Shown here: positions 49,136 to 58,116 of the stretch, one piece after another | Layout of the letters: each line of letters begins with the position of its first letter | How positions within the stretch are numbered: position 1 is the first letter of the stretch | Assembly: GCA_028689145.1 (NCBI GenBank) | Contig: JAQTWT010000007.1 | Location: 62,001-126,000 of the forward strand | Direction of reading: 5' to 3' | DNA length: 64,000 nt | Source of the DNA: Gallionella sp. | Lineage (GTDB): Bacteria; Pseudomonadota; Gammaproteobacteria; Burkholderiales; Gallionellaceae | Translations under genes and position numbers: made by a program | Notes under the pieces: model-generated | Database searches by the model: none | Seen by the model: the letters and a program-made list of their open reading frames with translations, nothing else | Told to the model about the DNA's origin: nothing

Positions 49136-49861
49136 ATGAATGCGCTGTTTGCTGTTCTTTTTTATCTTGCGACCCTGCTGTTTGTCGTCGGGTTGCTGCA
49201 GCGCATCCGCACCTACGCCGTCACACCTGCCCCGCTAAAGATACCTACCACGCCTGCACCGACCACTAGCGGCGGCGTGGTATTACGCATGGCGCGCGAG
49301 GTGGTGTTCTTCGAGAGCCTGTTCAAAGCGAACCTGTGGATATGGAGCATGGGCTGGCTGTTTCATGCCAGCATGGCACTGGTGCTGGTGCGTCACCTGC
49401 GTTATTTCACCGAGCCGGTCTGGGGTTGGGTGGTGTTCCTCCAGCCGTTCGGCATTTATGCCGGCATCGCCATGCTGTTCGGCCTGTGCGGGCTGTGGGC
49501 GCGCCGTCTGTTCGTCGAGCGCATCCGCTATATTTCCACGCCGTCCGATCACCTGATGTTGTTGTTGCTCATCGGCATTGCCGTCTCCGGCCTGTTGATG
49601 CAGTTCGCCGCGCATACCGATGTAGTCGCGGTCAAAAGTTTTTTTCTGGGCTGGATGCAATTCAGCATTCAGCCATTGCCTGCCGATACCTTGCTGGTGT
49701 TGCATCTGGCAGCGGTTGCCGCACTCCTGGCGATATTCCCCTTCAGTAAATTGTTGCATGCGCCGGGAGTATTTTTTTCGCCGAGCCGCAACCAGACCGA
49801 CAACCCGCGCGAGAAACGTCACCTGAGTGCTTGGGCCGCCAAGCTGGAATCGGAGAAATAG
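49136..49861 (+). CDS. dsrM: DsrM, cytochrome b membrane subunit
   Basis: 241 residues with about five hydrophobic helices; NarI-like haem b His in HASMALVLVRHLRY and VLHLAAVAALL. Exchanges electrons with quinone within DsrMKJOP. dsrK begins one base after its stop. Confidence 0.93.
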   Translation: MNALFAVLFYLATLLFVVGLLQRIRTYAVTPAPLKIPTTPAPTTSGGVVLRMAREVVFFESLFKANLWIWSMGWLFHASMALVLVRHLRYFTEPVWGWVVFLQPFGIYAGIAMLFGLCGLWARRLFVERIRYISTPSDHLMLLLLIGIAVSGLLMQFAAHTDVVAVKSFFLGWMQFSIQPLPADTLLVLHLAAVAALLAIFPFSKLLHAPGVFFSPSRNQTDNPREKRHLSAWAAKLESEK

Positions 49862-49862
49862 C

Positions 49863-51392
49863 GTGGCAGATATTACCGCTCCGGCCTACCGCATCATTCC
49901 GATCATTCCCGTGTTGAAGCCGGGCGCGATGGAAGGGAAGGGGCCGTTCGTCGCCAGCGACAAAATCAACGAGGCGATCGGCTTCCCCGGCCAACTGGTG
50001 GATGACTGGCATGACCGCGCCATTGCCAAAATGGCTGAACTGCTGTCGAAGTACCGCTCGCTCAAGGTGTATATGGATGCCTGCGTGCATTGCGGTGCCT
50101 GCTCCGATAAATGCCATTATTTCATCGGCACGCAAGACCCTAAGAATATGCCGGTGGCGCGCCAAGACTTGATGCGCAGCGTGTACCGCCGCTATTTCAC
50201 CCTGCCGGGTAAATTGTTCCCCAAACTGGTCGGCGCGCGCGACCTGACGCGCGAAGTGCTGGACGAGTGGTACAACTATTTCAACCAGTGTTCCGAATGC
50301 CGCCGCTGCTCGGTGTTCTGCCCCTACGGTATCGACACCGCCGAAGTCACTATGGCGGCGCGCGAGATCCTCGATTCGGTCGGCTACGGGCAGAAGTATT
50401 CCAACGAGATTATCGGCAAGGTGCACAAGATCGGCAACAACCTCGGTCTGCCCGCACCGGCGCTGCTGGATACCCTGGAAGGGCTGGAAGAGGATGTCAA
50501 GGAGGATACCGGCATCGACGTGCGCTTCCCGATCGACGTGAAGGGCGCGGAAGTGCTGCTGATCACGCCGTCCGCCGACTTCTTTGCCGAACCGCATATC
50601 GACAGCCTGATCGGTTACGCCAAGGTGTTCCATGCCAGCGGCACCAGTTGGACGCTGTCGTCGATGGCTTCCGAGGCCGGAAATTTCGGCATGTTCATCG
50701 GTAATTACGACCAGTTGCGCAAGATTGCGCTGCGCATCCGCGAGGCGGCGCTGGAACTAGGCGTGAAGCGCATCGTGGTCGGTGAGTGCGGCCATGCCTG
50801 GCGCGTGGCCTACAGTTTCTGGAATACCCTGAGCGGGGTGGGCGAAGGCGCTGACGAGACCGACCGTTTCGCGATGATGCTGCAGAAACAGCTCGACCAT
50901 CGCTACCGGCAACCGACGCATATCTGCGAATTCACCTGGGATCTGATTGAACGCAACGCGCTGACGTTCGACAAGTCGGCCAACGACAAGCACATTATCA
51001 CTTTCCACGATTCGTGCAACGTGGCGCGCGGTTCGCGCATGGGCGATCTGCCCGGCGGACAGTTCGAGATACCGCGCAACATCATCAGGGCGGTTGCCAA
51101 CAACTTCGTCGAGATGGCACCGAACACCACCCGCGAGCAGACCTTCTGCTGCGGCGGCGGCGGCGGCCTGCTGACCGACGATCTGCTCGATCTGCGCGTC
51201 AAGGGAGCGCTGCCGCGCATGGAGGTGTTGCAGAACGCGGTGGACGAACACGGTGTCAATTTCATGGCGACCATCTGCGCGATCTGCAAGGCACAATTTA
51301 CCAAGGTCATGCCCATCTACGGATTCGACCGCAAGATGGTGGGCGGCGTGCATCAACTGGTCAGCAACGCGATCCAGCTGAGTGCGAAATAA
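49863..51392 (+). CDS. dsrK: DsrK, HdrD-like iron-sulfur subunit
   Basis: 509 residues, GTG start seven bases after GGAG. Two ferredoxin motifs (CVHCGACSDKCHYF, CSECRRCSVFCPYG) and CCG-type Cys-rich sequences (CGHAWR, FCCGGGGGLLTDD, CAICKAQF) that coordinate a non-cubane cluster for DsrC disulfide/trisulfide chemistry. Cytoplasmic face of the complex. Confidence 0.95.
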   Translation: MADITAPAYRIIPIIPVLKPGAMEGKGPFVASDKINEAIGFPGQLVDDWHDRAIAKMAELLSKYRSLKVYMDACVHCGACSDKCHYFIGTQDPKNMPVARQDLMRSVYRRYFTLPGKLFPKLVGARDLTREVLDEWYNYFNQCSECRRCSVFCPYGIDTAEVTMAAREILDSVGYGQKYSNEIIGKVHKIGNNLGLPAPALLDTLEGLEEDVKEDTGIDVRFPIDVKGAEVLLITPSADFFAEPHIDSLIGYAKVFHASGTSWTLSSMASEAGNFGMFIGNYDQLRKIALRIREAALELGVKRIVVGECGHAWRVAYSFWNTLSGVGEGADETDRFAMMLQKQLDHRYRQPTHICEFTWDLIERNALTFDKSANDKHIITFHDSCNVARGSRMGDLPGGQFEIPRNIIRAVANNFVEMAPNTTREQTFCCGGGGGLLTDDLLDLRVKGALPRMEVLQNAVDEHGVNFMATICAICKAQFTKVMPIYGFDRKMVGGVHQLVSNAIQLSAK

Positions 51393-51407
51393 CGAGGAGA
51401 AGAAGAG

Positions 51408-53378
51408 ATGTCAGCAACAACCGTAACCCCGCAAAAGATCACCTTCCGCCGTTACAAGGATGGCGACAATAAAGTCCGCCGCCTGAACGAAAAGATTTTT
51501 CAGGCCGGTTACTCCTACAAGTGTCCGACCTACATCCAGTCCACTCCGCCCTGTCAGGGCAGTTGCCCGGCCGGGGAAGACATACGCGGCTATCTGTCCA
51601 TCGTGCGCGGCACCGAGAAGGTGCCGAACGGAGCCGACGGCAAGCCGGTCATGCCATGGCAGGAATACGCTTGGCGCCGCCTGACCGAAGCCAACCCGTT
51701 CCCGTCGGTGATGGGGCGCGTGTGTCCGGCTCCCTGCGAGAGCGGCTGTAACCGCAACGAAGTGGAAGACCACGTCGGTATCAATTCGGTCGAGCACTTC
51801 CTCGGCGAATACGCGATTGCCAACCAGCTCAAATTCAACAAGCCTGCGGTTGCACCGACCGGCAAGAAAGTCGCCATCCTCGGCGGCGGGCCGGCGGGCC
51901 TGTCCTGCGCCTACCAGTTGACGCTGAAGGGGCATGAAGTCACGGTGTTTGACGAGCACGAGTTTCTCGGCGGCATGATGCGCTACGGCATTCCCGGTTT
52001 CCGTACCCCGCGCGACGTGCTGGATGCGGAGATCCAGCGCATCCTCGACCTCGGGGTGAAGACCCGCATGAAGACCCGCGTCGGCACCGATATCACGATG
52101 GAACAGATTCGCAAGGAGTTCGATGCGGTTTTCCTCGGCATGGGTGCGCAGGCCGGCCGTGCATTGCCGATTGCTGACAGCTCCGCGCCGAACGTAGTAA
52201 CCGCGACCGCGTTCCTGAAAGCATTCAACGACGGGCGTTTGCAGCATGTAGGCAAACGCGTGGTGGTGGTCGGAGGCGGTGATACCTCGATTGACGTGGC
52301 GACCGTGGCGCGCCGTCTGGGCCACATCAAACATGCCAAGCCGACCGATGCCGAACACGCCATCGCCGGACGCATGGCGCAGGATGTCGCCGATATTTCC
52401 GCCAAGCAAGGCGCGGAAGTGACGCTAACTTCGGTATTCAATATCGATAAGATGCAAGCCAGCAAGCATGAGATCGAACAGGCACTGGCCGAAGGTATTC
52501 ACATTCAAGGCAGTCTGGCACCGGTCGGTATCGTGCGCGACGCGAACGGACGCGCCACGGCGCTGCGTGTCATCAAGTGCGAAGCCAAGATGAATGGCCC
52601 CAAGCTGGAAATCAACAACATCGAGGGCAGCGAGCATGACCTCGAAGCCGACCTGATCGTTTCGGCGATCGGTCAGGCGGTGGATTTCACCGGGCTGGAA
52701 CAATTCAACAATGGCAAGGGAGCGGTATCCACCGACCGCAACTATGTGGTGAACGGGCAGCAAGGCGTGTTTGCAGGCGGCGACGTGATCCGTCCGCATC
52801 TGCTGACCACCGCGGTAGGGCACGGTTCCATCGCCGCCGACGGCATCCATAACTATCTGCTCGGACGCGATCTGGAGAAACGTCCCAAGATCGACGCGCA
52901 CCAGTTCGATCTGATGCGCAAGCTGGCGGAGAAGGGCATCGAGATCAAGTCGGCGCACGAGCCGATGCGCGGCACCTGCAACTCCAACGTCGCGGTGCAC
53001 AATTTCGACAACCGCTCCGACCGCTACGTCATCCCGCACGACAAGCTGTTTCTCGGGCATTTTTCCTATGTGCCGCGCAATCACCGCGACATCGTCACTC
53101 TCAGCAAGGAAACCGCGCTGGGTAACTTTGACGAACGTCTGGGTGTGCTCAGCCAGGAGCGGGCTGTCGCCGAGGCCAAGCGCTGCATGAGCTGCGGCAT
53201 GTGCTTCGAGTGCGACAACTGCGTGGTGTATTGCCCGCAGACCGCCGTGTATCGCGTCAAGAAAAATCAGGCGACTACCGGCCGTTATGTGGATACCGAT
53301 TACAACAAGTGCATCGGTTGCCACATCTGCGCGGATGTTTGCCCGACCGGATATATTCAAATGGGGCTGGGTGAGTAA
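51408..53378 (+). CDS. dsrL: DsrL, NAD(P)H:acceptor oxidoreductase
   Basis: 656 residues, GltD-like. N-terminal Cys group (TPPCQGSCPAGEDI, CPAPCESGCNRNEV), FAD motif VAILGGGPAGLSCAYQL, NAD(P) motif VVVVGGGDTSIDVATVA, and a C-terminal ferredoxin domain (CMSCGMCFECDNCVVYCP, CIGCHICADVCP). Essential in oxidative dsr pathways; accepts electrons from DsrAB. Its presence supports the oxidative direction. Confidence 0.95.
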   Translation: MSATTVTPQKITFRRYKDGDNKVRRLNEKIFQAGYSYKCPTYIQSTPPCQGSCPAGEDIRGYLSIVRGTEKVPNGADGKPVMPWQEYAWRRLTEANPFPSVMGRVCPAPCESGCNRNEVEDHVGINSVEHFLGEYAIANQLKFNKPAVAPTGKKVAILGGGPAGLSCAYQLTLKGHEVTVFDEHEFLGGMMRYGIPGFRTPRDVLDAEIQRILDLGVKTRMKTRVGTDITMEQIRKEFDAVFLGMGAQAGRALPIADSSAPNVVTATAFLKAFNDGRLQHVGKRVVVVGGGDTSIDVATVARRLGHIKHAKPTDAEHAIAGRMAQDVADISAKQGAEVTLTSVFNIDKMQASKHEIEQALAEGIHIQGSLAPVGIVRDANGRATALRVIKCEAKMNGPKLEINNIEGSEHDLEADLIVSAIGQAVDFTGLEQFNNGKGAVSTDRNYVVNGQQGVFAGGDVIRPHLLTTAVGHGSIAADGIHNYLLGRDLEKRPKIDAHQFDLMRKLAEKGIEIKSAHEPMRGTCNSNVAVHNFDNRSDRYVIPHDKLFLGHFSYVPRNHRDIVTLSKETALGNFDERLGVLSQERAVAEAKRCMSCGMCFECDNCVVYCPQTAVYRVKKNQATTGRYVDTDYNKCIGCHICADVCPTGYIQMGLGE

Positions 53379-53747
53379 ATGAAGCTGTTGGCATCCCTGC
53401 TGCTTTGCCTGTGCATTCCCGCCGTCTGGGCTGCCGGGGCGGATATGCCCAAGATCGACATCGGCAAGGGCGGGCAATGCGTGAAAGATCCGCAGTGGAT
53501 GCGCAAGAACCATATGCGCCTGCTCAAGCATCAGCGCGACGAGACGGTGCGTAACGGCGTGCGCGATGAAAAGTCCAGTCTGAAGAACTGCATCGAATGC
53601 CATGCCAGCATAAAGGACGACAGCGTGATCGCGCGCGACGATAGCTTCTGTGTCGCGTGCCATCGTTACGAGGCGGTCAAGGTTGATTGCTTCGAGTGCC
53701 ATTCCGGCGAGCGCAAGAGCGCCTGGTTGCAGAGGAACGCGAAATGA
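53379..53747 (+). CDS. dsrJ: DsrJ, periplasmic trihaem cytochrome c
   Basis: 122 residues. Signal peptide (LLASLLLCLCIPAVWA) and three haem motifs: CIECH, CVACH and CFECH. Part of the periplasmic side of DsrMKJOP. Starts directly after the dsrL stop; its stop overlaps the dsrO start by four bases (ATGA). Confidence 0.95.
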   Translation: MKLLASLLLCLCIPAVWAAGADMPKIDIGKGGQCVKDPQWMRKNHMRLLKHQRDETVRNGVRDEKSSLKNCIECHASIKDDSVIARDDSFCVACHRYEAVKVDCFECHSGERKSAWLQRNAK

Positions 53748-54490
53748 GCGACTGCAAAATAAATCCCACAGAAATCAATATGGTCGACCTCAAGCGCAGA
53801 AGCTTTCTGAAGACTTCGCTCGGTGTCGTGGCGGTCGCGATTGCGCCGGGCATGCTGCTGTTCGACGTGGCGCACGGCAAATCCGAACCGGCCAGTGGCA
53901 AGGTGCGCTGGGGGATGTTGATCGACACGAATCAGTGCAAGGACGGCTGTAACGACTGTGTGGGCGCATGCAACAAGGAAAACGGCTTGTCCGACAAGAC
54001 CGGGGCTACTGACCCGCAATGGATACGCAAGATCGAACTCAAGGACAGCAGCAGCGGGCGCGCATTGTCGCTGCCGATGATGTGCCAGCATTGCGAGCAT
54101 CCGCCCTGCGTGGATGTCTGCCCGACTACCGCCTCGTTTAAACGCGCCGACGGCATCGTGCTGGTGGACAAGCATCGCTGCATCGGTTGCCGCTACTGCA
54201 TGATGGCCTGCCCGTACAAGGCGCGCTCCTTTGTGCATGAGCCATTGCACGATCAGAATCCGGATGTGCCGCGCGGCAAGGGAACGGTTGAGAGCTGCAC
54301 GCTGTGCGTGCATCGTGTCGATCAGGGGCAGCGCCCGGCCTGTGCCGAAGCCTGTCCGAATAAGGCTATCCTGTTCGGCGACCTGAACGATGCGAACAGC
54401 GAGATCGCCATGAAGATACGCAGCGTGGCTTCCGCGCAGGTACGCGCTGATCTGCAACTGAATCCCGGCATCCGCTATCAGGGACTGTGA
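53744..54490 (+). CDS. dsrO: DsrO, periplasmic iron-sulfur subunit
   Basis: 248 residues. Tat signal DLKRRSFLKTSLGVVAVA, then four ferredoxin cluster groups (CKDGCNDCVGAC, CQHCEHPPCVDVCP, CIGCRYCMMACP, CTLCVHRV...CAEACP). Links DsrJ to DsrP electrons on the periplasmic side. Confidence 0.95.
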   Translation: MSDCKINPTEINMVDLKRRSFLKTSLGVVAVAIAPGMLLFDVAHGKSEPASGKVRWGMLIDTNQCKDGCNDCVGACNKENGLSDKTGATDPQWIRKIELKDSSSGRALSLPMMCQHCEHPPCVDVCPTTASFKRADGIVLVDKHRCIGCRYCMMACPYKARSFVHEPLHDQNPDVPRGKGTVESCTLCVHRVDQGQRPACAEACPNKAILFGDLNDANSEIAMKIRSVASAQVRADLQLNPGIRYQGL

Positions 54491-54492
54491 TC

Positions 54493-55674
54493 ATGCCTAC
54501 ACTCGCCTCATTGCACTTCAAGAACCGCCTGTACTGGGTGTTGCTCTCCGCTGGCATGCTGGTCGCACTGGCAGGTCTTTACGCCGTGCATCTGATGGAG
54601 CATCACGGCCATATAATCACCGGCATGAACAACCAAATCGTGTGGGGTCTGCCGCATGTGTTCGCGATCTTCCTGATCGTCGCCGCATCCGGCGTACTTA
54701 ACGTTGCCTCGATCGGTTCGGTGTTCGGCAAGGCAATCTACAAGGCGCGCGCGCCGCTGGCCAGCTTGCTGTCCATCGCCATGCTGGCAGGCGGCCTGAC
54801 CGTGCTGATGCTCGACCTCGGCCGACCGGATCGCATCATGGTCGCCGCGACCAACTACAACCTCACCTCGGTGTTCGCGTGGAACGTGGTGCTGTATTCC
54901 GGCATGTTCGCGCTGGTGATCGTTTACCTGTGGACGATGATGGAGCGGCGCATGAACCCGTGGAACAAACCGGCCGGGCTGGCGGTGTTCGTCTGGCGCT
55001 TCGTGCTCACCACCGGCACCGGCCTGATCTTCGCTTTCCTGACTGCGCGGCAGGCCTACGGCTCGGCGCTGTTGCCGCCGATGTTCATCGTGCTGTCGTT
55101 CGCCTGGGGGTTGGCAGTGTTCCATCTGGTGCAAACGTCGATCTATATGTGGAACGAGAAGACCATTGATTCGGCGATCCTGCAACGCAAGAAGCATCTG
55201 CTCGGCATATTCGTCATCGGCTCGCTGTACATGGTCGCCACCTATCATTTGACCAACCTGTATTTTGCGCACCAGACCGGCTTCGAGCATTTCATCCTGT
55301 TCGATGGCGGTATCTATCCGGCGCTGTTCTGGTGGGGCTATGTGGTGTTGGGCAACCTGCTGCCGCTGTTGTTGCTCTACCTGCCGGGGATACAACGTGA
55401 TCGCTGGGCAGCATTGGCCTCGCTGCTGATCATTATCGGCGGCTTCGCGTTGCTGTATGTGTTCATCATCGGCGGGCAGGCATATCCGCTCAATATTTTC
55501 CCCGGTTATGAGGTGAGCAGCAGTTTTGCGGACGGACAGATCGCTGCCTACCGTCCCTCGCTGTACGAATTCCTGCTGGGCTTCGGAGGGTTGGCGATTG
55601 CCTTTATCATTACCACCGTCAGCGTGCGCGTGCTGAATTTCATGCCGCAAGACAAACCGTATATCGCAGATTAA
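54493..55674 (+). CDS. dsrP: DsrP, NrfD-type membrane subunit
   Basis: 393 residues from the ATG at 54493 (a GTG at 54487 overlaps dsrO). About ten hydrophobic helices, conserved DLGRPDR loop typical of NrfD/PsrC proteins. Interacts with quinone. Last subunit gene of DsrMKJOP. Confidence 0.93.
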   Translation: MPTLASLHFKNRLYWVLLSAGMLVALAGLYAVHLMEHHGHIITGMNNQIVWGLPHVFAIFLIVAASGVLNVASIGSVFGKAIYKARAPLASLLSIAMLAGGLTVLMLDLGRPDRIMVAATNYNLTSVFAWNVVLYSGMFALVIVYLWTMMERRMNPWNKPAGLAVFVWRFVLTTGTGLIFAFLTARQAYGSALLPPMFIVLSFAWGLAVFHLVQTSIYMWNEKTIDSAILQRKKHLLGIFVIGSLYMVATYHLTNLYFAHQTGFEHFILFDGGIYPALFWWGYVVLGNLLPLLLLYLPGIQRDRWAALASLLIIIGGFALLYVFIIGGQAYPLNIFPGYEVSSSFADGQIAAYRPSLYEFLLGFGGLAIAFIITTVSVRVLNFMPQDKPYIAD

Positions 55675-55682
55675 TTTGCGGC

Positions 55683-55775
55683 AAATGCGTAGGATGGGTT
55701 GAGCGTAGCGATACCCATCATCATTCATCAATTACGCGGGCGATGGGTATCGCAAGCTCAACCCATCCTACAAGA
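55683..55775. repeat. Inverted repeat GTAGGATGGGTTGAGC family
   Basis: GTAGGATGGGTTGAGC near 55690 and GCTCAACCCATCCTAC near 55755, with inner inverted GCGATACCCAT / ATGGGTATCGC. Fills the gap between dsrP and cobB. Confidence 0.75.
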
Positions 55776-55792
55776 CTTAACCTAGGGTTTGC

Positions 55793-57307
55793 ATGAATCG
55801 TTTTCTTGTCTCGGCGGCGCACAAATCATCCGGTAAAACCACGGTCAGCATCGGCCTGTGCGCCGCGTTGGCCGCGTGCGGCCATGTCGTGCAGCCGTTC
55901 AAGAAAGGCCCGGACTATATCGACCCGATGTGGCTCAGCTTGGCATCCGGCAACGGGGTCGCCGGGCGCGCCTGCCGTAACCTTGATCTGTACCTGATGG
56001 AAAACGACGATATCGTCGCCACCTTCGCGCGTCACAGTGCCGAAGTAAATCTGGTGGAAGGCAACAAGGGTTTGTATGACGGCCTCGCGCTGGACGGCAG
56101 CAACAGCAACGCCGCGCTGGCGAAGTTGCTCGACCTGCCGGTGATGCTGGTGATCGATGCGCGCGGCATGACGCGCGGCATCGCGCCGCTGATCCTCGGC
56201 TATCAGGCATTCGACCGCGACATCAACATCGCCGGGGTGATCCTCAACAACCTCGGCGGTTCGCGGCACGAATCCAAGTTGCGTGCAGTCATCGAACATT
56301 ACACCGACGTGCCGGTGATCGGCGCGATCCACCACGACGAGCGGCTCAGCATCGTCGAGCGCCATCTCGGGCTAATGCCCAGCAATGAGTCGCATGTCGC
56401 CACGGCGAAGATAAAACAAATCGGCACGGCTATCGCGGAGCAGGTTGATCTGGATAAATTGCTCGCGCTGTCGCAAAAAGAACCGCTGAATATTCCGCAC
56501 AAGGCTGAGGTCAGCCCGCTGCGTTGCGGCGGAAAGGTGCGCATCGGCATTGCGCGCGACCGCGCCTTCGGTTTCTATTATGCCGATGACCTCGATGCGC
56601 TGGAAGCGGCGGGAGCGGAGCTGGTGCCGTTCGATGCGTTGCGCGACACGCAGCTGCCGCAAGTGGATGGCCTGTATATCGGCGGTGGATTTCCAGAGAC
56701 CTGCGCCGCCGAGCTGGAAGCCAACAGCACGCTGCGTTCAGAGATCAGGCAGGCCATCGAAAACGGTATGCCGGCCTACGCCGAATGCGGCGGGTTGATG
56801 TACCTGTCGCGCGGCATCGATTATCAGGGGCGTGTTTATCAGATGGTCGGCGCGATTCCCGGCGATGTGACGATGCATGACAAGCCGGTAGGGCGCGGTT
56901 ATGTGCATCTCAAGGAAGACGAAGCGCATCCGTGGCCGCGTCCGAAACCTCTGTCAGAGAAATCTCCCTCTCCCCAACCCTCTCCCGCAAGCGGGAGAGG
57001 GAGCGAACGAGAAAAGCAACCTATGATCCTTGAACGAGAAAATCAACCTTTGATTTTTGCGCACGAGTTCCACTATTCCAGTCTGGAGAATCTTCCGCCG
57101 GACTCGCGATTCGCTTACCATGTCGAGCGCGGTTACGGCATCGACGGGAAACAGGACGGACTCATCGTGCATAACCTGCTGGCTTCCTATACCCATCTGC
57201 GCACCATCGGCAGTTGCTACTGGGCCACCCGTTTTGTCGCGTTTATCCGGCGGCAGCGGGAACAACACAATTCGGAACCAATACATTTCAGCGAGCAAAC
57301 ACTATGA
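55793..57307 (+). CDS. dsrN: Cobyrinate a,c-diamide synthase-like DsrN, with repeat insertion
   Basis: 504 residues. P-loop-like SSGKTTVSIGLCAAL, MESGxGLYDG-type region (VEGNKGLYDGL), and a glutamine amidotransferase half with YIGGGFPE and EFHYSSL. In dsr operons this gene is dsrN and amidates siroheme for DsrAB. Residues ~390-425 (LSEKSPSPQPSPASGRGSE and following) come from a palindromic repeat inserted in frame at 56963-57015. Stop overlaps the next gene by four bases. Confidence 0.9.
   Translation: MNRFLVSAAHKSSGKTTVSIGLCAALAACGHVVQPFKKGPDYIDPMWLSLASGNGVAGRACRNLDLYLMENDDIVATFARHSAEVNLVEGNKGLYDGLALDGSNSNAALAKLLDLPVMLVIDARGMTRGIAPLILGYQAFDRDINIAGVILNNLGGSRHESKLRAVIEHYTDVPVIGAIHHDERLSIVERHLGLMPSNESHVATAKIKQIGTAIAEQVDLDKLLALSQKEPLNIPHKAEVSPLRCGGKVRIGIARDRAFGFYYADDLDALEAAGAELVPFDALRDTQLPQVDGLYIGGGFPETCAAELEANSTLRSEIRQAIENGMPAYAECGGLMYLSRGIDYQGRVYQMVGAIPGDVTMHDKPVGRGYVHLKEDEAHPWPRPKPLSEKSPSPQPSPASGRGSEREKQPMILERENQPLIFAHEFHYSSLENLPPDSRFAYHVERGYGIDGKQDGLIVHNLLASYTHLRTIGSCYWATRFVAFIRRQREQHNSEPIHFSEQTL
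56963..57015. repeat. Palindromic repeat inside dsrN/cobB
   Basis: CCCTCTCCCC...CCCTCTCCCGCAAGCGGGAGAGGG: same family as 3279-3318. Inserted between two conserved segments of the amidotransferase domain without frame loss. Confidence 0.8.
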
Positions 57308-57906
57308 ATCAGCAACACTATCAGGCGGCCATCGCCGCCTTCGACAAGGCCAATGCCGAAGACCGGAATATTGCAACGGCCGACGGCAAGGAATATCCCA
57401 AGGAGTTGCTCTATGCGCATCGCATGACCGAAATGCAGCAGCGTTATGCGCCCGAGGCTTCGGAGGCGGTACAACTCGCGGTCCGCGCCCAGCACATTCA
57501 GCGCTGGAAGATTCCGCGCAGCGACTATTCGATGGATCGGCAGGGCTATCTGCAATGGCGCGTTGCGCTGTACAAGTTTCACGCCGATGTCGCCGGGCAG
57601 CTCATGCAGGATGTCGGCTATGACGACGAGATGGTCGCCCGCGTCAAAACCATCGTCAGCAAGAAAGGCCTGAAGGTCAACCCGGAGACGCAGCTGATGG
57701 AAGACGTGGCCGACCTGGTATTCATCGAGCACTACATGATCGGATTCGCCACCAGTCATCCGGAATACGACGAAGCGAAATGGATCGAGATCATCAGGAA
57801 GACCTGGCAGAAGATGTCACAGCGCGCGCATGAATTCGCCCTTGCCGGCAAGATCAAGCTGCCGGAAGCGCTGGTGCCGCTGATTCTCAAGGCGGTGAAA
57901 GAATAA
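57304..57906 (+). CDS. DUF4202-family protein
   Basis: 200 residues. Pattern AIAAFDKANAEDRN, ELLYAHRMTEM, AVRAQHIQRWKIPRS, and EDVADLVFIEHYM fits DUF4202, a helical family with conserved His that is often found in dsr or other siroheme contexts. Function unknown. Coupled to dsrN by ATGA overlap. Confidence 0.8.
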   Translation: MNQQHYQAAIAAFDKANAEDRNIATADGKEYPKELLYAHRMTEMQQRYAPEASEAVQLAVRAQHIQRWKIPRSDYSMDRQGYLQWRVALYKFHADVAGQLMQDVGYDDEMVARVKTIVSKKGLKVNPETQLMEDVADLVFIEHYMIGFATSHPEYDEAKWIEIIRKTWQKMSQRAHEFALAGKIKLPEALVPLILKAVKE

Positions 57907-57916
57907 ATATTTGCTG

Positions 57917-58081
57917 TAACGTCCCCTCCCCCATGCAGGGGGAGGGCTAGGGAGGGGGTAGAAATTTTGGCATTCCGCGTCTCTACCCCCTAGGTGAAAC
58001 AACTAGCCATTCGACTAGGCTGCAAGCAACCGCAGCCAAGTCGCTGGTTAATCCTAACCTTCCCCCTGCAAGGGTGAAGGA
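57917..58081. repeat. GC-rich palindromic repeats with nested element
   Basis: CCCCTCCCCCATGCAGGGGG, outer arm CTACCCCCTA, then a second half CCTAACCTTCCCCCTGCAAGG; the break between is filled by the 57-base element at 57994-58050. Same family as 5296-5392. No gene in this gap (57907-58116). Confidence 0.7.
57994..58050. mobile_element. Nested ~57-base element (copy 2)
   Basis: Inverted relative to copy 1 at 17353-17409: starts GTGAAACAACTAGCCATTCG and ends AAGTCGCTGGTTA. Only a few differences between copies. Inserted inside a palindromic repeat as in copy 1. Confidence 0.65.
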
Positions 58082-58116
58082 ATCAAATGTCACAACTTTA
58101 TTGAACTGAACTTAAA

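Noticed and set aside
52425-53702. 425-residue minus-strand frame across dsrL and dsrJ
   Set aside because: Overlaps two genes with unambiguous motifs; no start signal.
17994-58050. The 57-base element as an integron attC site
   Set aside because: It has imperfect hairpin potential but the conserved attC core ends (RYYYAAC and GTTRRRY in the right places) are not convincing, and no integrase is near.
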